A program made the translations under genes and the position numbers. From Owenia fusiformis (Eukaryota; Annelida; Polychaeta; Sabellida; Oweniidae), in the NCBI GenBank assembly GCA_903813345.2, contig CAIIXF020000009.1, positions 30,232,740 through 30,292,739 of the forward strand: 60,000 nt of DNA, read 5' to 3'. The notes under the pieces are model-generated. The model saw only the letters and a program-made list of their open reading frames with translations, was not told where the DNA came from and made no database searches. This document shows positions 56,153 to 60,000 of this stretch, in pieces (position 1 is the stretch's first letter; each line of letters opens with the position of its first letter).

Positions 56153-56244
56153 CTATATCCGGTACTATTCGCAAATAACAGAGGAATTTTCAAACTTTTC
56201 CTGTTTTGTGAAATTTCACTTGAGCTCATGAGTTAGTGACGTCA
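56153..56244 (-). promoter_or_regulatory. Putative SH2D4-like untranslated first exon and promoter
   Basis: A strong - strand donor (GTGAGTAAAT) follows position 56153, about 2 kb upstream of the first coding exon. A perfect CRE-type TGACGTCA lies at 56237-56244. A noncoding exon here could splice to TTTTAG just before the ATG at 54075. The same CRE octamer occurs in repeat elements elsewhere in the window, so it alone is weak support. Confidence 0.35.
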
Positions 56245-56299
56245 TCATGTTTTGCGTAAATACGAGCACGCCTCAATAGTCAAGTGTTGACACCATTAT

Positions 56300-57160
56300 T
56301 AGTCTTAGCCAATGAGTTAGCGCACTGAGTATCCTGACTAAATGTCCATACGCATATATACGTTGGTATACTGTATTTATTTTGAGAAAAAATCATCCAT
56401 ATGATCACGGATTGGAGTAAGTGTTAGTAATACTGTGAGGCTATACATCATAACTGTCAGATCATTGTGCATGCATCATTTCAGTGATGAATACCATGTA
56501 ACACGATCTGAGCCGTGGATCTGAGCAAGGACGTCCTTGATCTGAGATAGCGTTGGTACCTTTTAGTTTGGCAGTGGCTCCCCGGATTTATAATTAACTT
56601 ATTGATCACGATAAAAAGACATTCCATAACGATTAATAATTGAGTCATGAATCATGTGAATCAAGTTATTTGTTATTTTTCAAGTACTGTAGGCCTACGA
56701 GGAGAGACTAATGTGTTGCGCAACCGGATCATACGATTTGGAGGATTTGATTTTGTTTTCCCTTAATTCCCTCCAGTAATTCCCTTAACAAAAAATCCCC
56801 ACCGAAGACCAGACATGCAAATATACTCAGTCAAGTCTGTGGGCCTTTTGGTCATTTTTTTTTTATTAAAGACCAAATTTTGAAGAAAATGGGCCTTAAA
56901 TTTTCAAAATTTGGGCTCACCTTTGGGTTTAGGGGCCCAAAATGTTTTCCCGTGATAATATAAATTATTATCATAATTATGGTCCTCGGGCATATACTGT
57001 ATGAGGTTTATGATATCGAGATTCTTTTTATTCTATATATGAATTAAACTTATTTCAAAAAGCCAGCAATGACATTATTGTTGTGATGATAATGTCACTT
57101 ACAAGTATTTATTACAGGTCGTGTAGACCTTCCCTTTTCACTGGTGATCCACTCGATTAC
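56300..57160. other. Intergenic sequence upstream of the SH2D4-like gene
   Basis: No gene found. A low-complexity stretch near 56840-56950 (GGGCC, AAATTTT) and CCTCGGGCATATACTG near 56986 resemble pieces of repeats seen elsewhere. Confidence 0.4.
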
Positions 57161-57164
57161 GCTG

Positions 57165-57191
57165 GTTACCAAAACGGTTCGTTTTGGTAAC
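57165..57191. promoter_or_regulatory. Perfect 12-3-12 hairpin, 3 nt before an ATG
   Basis: GTTACCAAAACG, loop GTT, CGTTTTGGTAAC, then AAA and ATG at 57195. The ATG context (ATGTCGGAAG) is followed by GTACGA, a possible donor. The role is unknown. Confidence 0.6.
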
Positions 57192-57625
57192 AAAATGTCG
57201 GAAGGTACGATTTTTCTCGTTTCCTTATTTTACACTTTGTAGGCAGAATTCCCACGACATTTTTTAACACAAACGTGTATCAGTATCATATGTTTAAGAA
57301 CGTGAACATATTTGCGAACAAATAGTTCAGAAGACAACAGAATCGTCGAATTACCTGTACTTCCTCACTTAAGTTACATAAACGGTTTGGGTTAAAAGTG
57401 CAGATCTTAACTGTTTTTCGCAAACCGTTTATGTAACTTAAGTGAGGAAGTAAATCGACGATTCTGTTGTCCTCTGAGCTATTTTTTCGCAAACATGTAC
57501 ATTTTCTAAAACATATGATACTGATGCACGTTGTGAGAAAAAACATTCTGCCTGCAACGCGTGAAATAAGGAAAAAAGAAAAATCGTGCCTTCGACGTTC
57601 CGACATTTTGTTTACCGGTGAAAGA
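57186..57625. repeat. Palindrome of about 440 bp
   Basis: Inverted arms meet near 57405: CTTCCTCACTTAAGTTACAT on the left and its inverse at about 57430-57450. GAATCGTCGA, AACATATGAT-type and AAAATGTCGGAA blocks also match outwards. Imperfect at the outer parts. It overlaps the hairpin at 57165. Confidence 0.85.
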
Positions 57626-57708
57626 TATCGTTGAACTGTGGCGTCCACGCATGCTATATGGACTATTATCATATATTCCATAGTTGCCATGTCACATAAG
57701 CGTTCCAT

Positions 57709-57762
57709 CGTCACCGTACGCACAGCGTCAAAAAATAGCGGAGTACTTTCTGTACGGTGACG
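57709..57762. repeat. Hairpin with 11-bp stem
   Basis: CGTCACCGTAC and GTACGGTGACG, perfectly complementary, about 32 nt apart. Confidence 0.75.
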
Positions 57763-58454
57763 CAAATTGACTGCTTTGAAACAAAAACTATGACAAGGGT
57801 TTTAAAAAAAATAATTTGATGAAAACAAATACGATTTCGTGTGAAATAAAACAGCATTCTTTAAGAAATGGTTTTAACTTTCTAATTAAGATAAACGTTT
57901 TACAAGCACTGTCCAGATTTTTTCTGAGTGAATCGGCCCACATAATCGACCCTTGTAAAAAGGTTGTTTTTTCACATTTCGTTTGGTTATTATTTTCCCT
58001 GCAGTCTGAGAGTATGGATTATGTTTAAGAGAATATGTATTTGTTAACTACACATTTTAGAACGGGGGATGATTCAGCAAATGACCATTCATTGTGTATA
58101 CATGTATTATGTACAGCATCAGCGTACATCAGCTGCACGGTGACGATTCATTATAATTTGTGAGAAGTAATATAAAGAACTCATTATTTCCTTCAAATCG
58201 CATTAGTTTTGGTGTGGAAGTTCAAATGTTGATCCAATCAAGTATCCCTTGTATAAATGTTGTCAAACTGATCAGTATCAAGCGAAAGTTTCTGCTGTTA
58301 TCTTTGCATCAGATGGCGGAAGTGTCCATTTCCATATTTTTAGTTTTCATCAAATTAAACTTCTTTATAGTTGGCGTTATGCTTTGATGAAGTTAATGAG
58401 ACTAAGCTTATATGAAATGGAAACTCTGGAGTATGATCATTTGTCCGTATATAG

Positions 58455-59346
58455 TGACGTGTCGCAAAAAGCTCGCGCACGCATTGTTACACATTTTGTG
58501 GTGTAATCCAGAGGATCCTCGCTTAGAATGTGACGTTTTTGAGAAAAATGTACACACATGAAAATCCTTTCGTCCTCCACATTTACCTCTATATCTCAAA
58601 ACATTTTAGACGAATAACTCTGATATCATATATATATTGTTAATGGGCTAGGAGCATCATAAAACACGAATCAATTGAAATTTTAGGTGAAATAAATATA
58701 CGTGTTGCTGTGCTTGAAAATAGACGAATGGCGTAAATTAGCCCTATTTTTATGAATTTTGAAAACCTTTCGTCCTCCACTTTTCCACATACAACAGAAA
58801 ACACATACTTTTGTGAACAAAATCAACTATTTATTAATAAACTACAGTTTAGGAGCAAAATAATCATGTATGATTTATTAAAAATTGATCTCGTATTTTT
58901 TGTTTAATGTACACCTGAAAAGTTGAAGGTACCAAAAAAATGAGCAAAAAAGGTCGCTGTCAACAGATTCTATTTTTCAGACTCTATGACGTCACAATTT
59001 GGGACGCTTACTAAAATTCATCCTTTTAAATAAAACTTCCATCTACCTTTATCAAGACGAAAAATAAGTATAATAGTCATATATTGTTTGAGTTATGAGC
59101 GTTTAAAGACGAAAAATAATTCAAAATGTAACGTGTCAACATGGGATATTTGCCAGATGTTTTTTTAAAAACGAACGCGCAAAAAATGTGAACGGAGTGT
59201 AGTTGATCTAAAATCTTCATCGAAACAGCTTTAAAATGATATATAACTTTAATTAGAATATTATCTTATAATCCGGGGAATCAAAGTTACATTCACGCGA
59301 TACCCTTAAAAACAAATGCGCCACCTTTTTGCGACACGTCAGTGCA
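58455..59346. mobile_element. Inverted-repeat element of about 890 bp
   Basis: TGACGTGTCGCAAAAAGC on the left and CTTTTTGCGACACGTCA on the right, the similarity extending about 30 bp inward with gaps. The interior has two copies of CCTTTCGTCCTCCAC. No coding frame recognised. Confidence 0.65.
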
Positions 59347-59405
59347 CTGCATGGGCGCCACAGTTCATCGATATCTTCCACCGCTTAATCACTGGTACTC
59401 ATCTA

Positions 59406-59432
59406 GTTACGCTGACGATACGTCAGCGTAAC
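59406..59432. promoter_or_regulatory. Second perfect 12-3-12 hairpin, 3 nt before an ATG
   Basis: GTTACGCTGACG, loop ATA, CGTCAGCGTAAC, then AAG and ATG at 59436. Same ends, stem length, loop length and spacing to ATG as the hairpin at 57165, but four stem base pairs differ in a compensated way. Confidence 0.65.
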
Positions 59433-59435
59433 AAG

Positions 59436-59464
59436 ATGGAAGAACTTCCGGGCTTCGTTTTCGG
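59436..59464 (+). CDS. Possible first coding exon of a gene running off the window
   Basis: ATG followed by EELPGFVF and one further base, then a consensus donor GTAAGATA. The surroundings are richer in CpG than the rest of the window. I do not recognise the peptide, and no partner exon is visible before 60000. It could equally be chance. Confidence 0.25.
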
Positions 59465-60000
59465 TAAGATATTTTTATTTCTCGATTCTACACCACCTAT
59501 AAGTCAAGTTGTGGACAATACTTTGGCTCAAAGTTAAGGAAGAGTCTAGTTTGAGAATATGCAGGCGGTTCTATGTTTGGTACATAAACGAAGACGCAAT
59601 TTACATAATTAGTCCCTCGCTTTTTATTAAGTTGACGATCTTCATGAAGATCGATGTAGTTTATTTGATTTTTAAGATACCTTTTTCGAATGAACCAAAA
59701 TGATTGAGAGGAGAAAAAAATGGATGGCTATCTTGTTCCAACAAGGTTTGGAAAGACATTTTATTTCATTCTCAAGAATTGGTAGAAAGGAACGAAAAAC
59801 ATTTGCACTAAAAAATGTTAACAAAACAGTTACACGGTGTATAACCCAAACGCTCCTACATGCACGACGGAGCGTTTCATTACTGAAATTAAACAAAGAA
59901 ACGCTCCGGAGTAGGAAAACTGGCTGGCGGGAATGATCAGCCGTCTGACGATTTCCCCAATAATGGGAATAAGAGGTATGAGTCACATATTTCGAGTATA
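59465..60000. other. Window end
   Basis: No gene supported. A hairpin with 11-bp stem (CGGAGCGTTTC and GAAACGCTCCG, 59868-59878 and 59898-59908) is present, with another CGCTCC at 59851. Confidence 0.45.

Noticed and set aside
57286-57765. 159-codon open frame on the - strand
   Set aside because: It lies across the palindrome arms and a hairpin, uses a composition unlike the two real genes and shows no recognisable motif.

Overview
This is AT-rich animal genomic DNA with intron-rich protein-coding genes, GT-AG splicing and a dense load of transposon remnants. The intact CDKL2-like and SH2D4-like genes, the medium-length introns and the repeat families (foldback elements, elements ending in CAGGCCCGTAGCCAGG, truncated LINEs) suggest a marine invertebrate, lophotrochozoan or invertebrate deuterostome. 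That assignment is inference; I cannot name the species.

Two genes face each other tail to tail. On the + strand, 4038-31577, is a CDKL2-type CDC2-related protein kinase. Eleven coding exons could be joined by hand with consistent phases into a 568-residue protein: a complete kinase domain and a low-complexity C-terminal tail. An extra exon copy at 17770-17891 repeats kinase subdomain IX with the same splice phases and looks like a mutually exclusive alternative to 13710-13822. On the - strand, 54075 down to 39983, is an SH2D4A/B-like adaptor gene. Eleven coding exons join perfectly in phase into 697 residues: a novel-looking 241-residue Ser/Lys-rich N-terminal extension, then a conserved 456-residue SH2D4 core ending in an SH2 domain.

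Layout: 1-3960, upstream flank with a small MITE, a 5'-truncated LINE with a 20-bp target duplication, and a repetitive unit with a long pyrimidine tract. 4038-31577, CDKL2; its introns hold nested foldback elements (14781-17138), several MITEs and a 21-bp minisatellite (27860-28520). 31578-39982, the CDKL2 3' UTR, a 2.8-kb foldback element (32388-35179), a 40-bp minisatellite and otherwise nothing recognised. 39983-54075, SH2D4; its introns hold a 5'-truncated LINE inserted into a palindromic element (45902-47798) and a tandem duplication that copied the splice acceptor and start of the second coding exon (50270-50640). 54076-60000, the putative SH2D4 promoter and untranslated exon, a 450-bp palindrome, another inverted-repeat element and two unusual 12-3-12 hairpins, each exactly 3 nt before an ATG. 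The last one may start a further gene that runs off the window.

The two genes have no known shared pathway: CDKL2 is a Ser/Thr kinase and SH2D4 a phosphotyrosine-binding adaptor. I found no rRNA, convincing tRNA, CRISPR array or prokaryotic feature. The strongest second-look signals are the duplicated kinase exon, the copied splice acceptors, the N-terminal extension of SH2D4 and the hairpins with compensatory base-pair changes.
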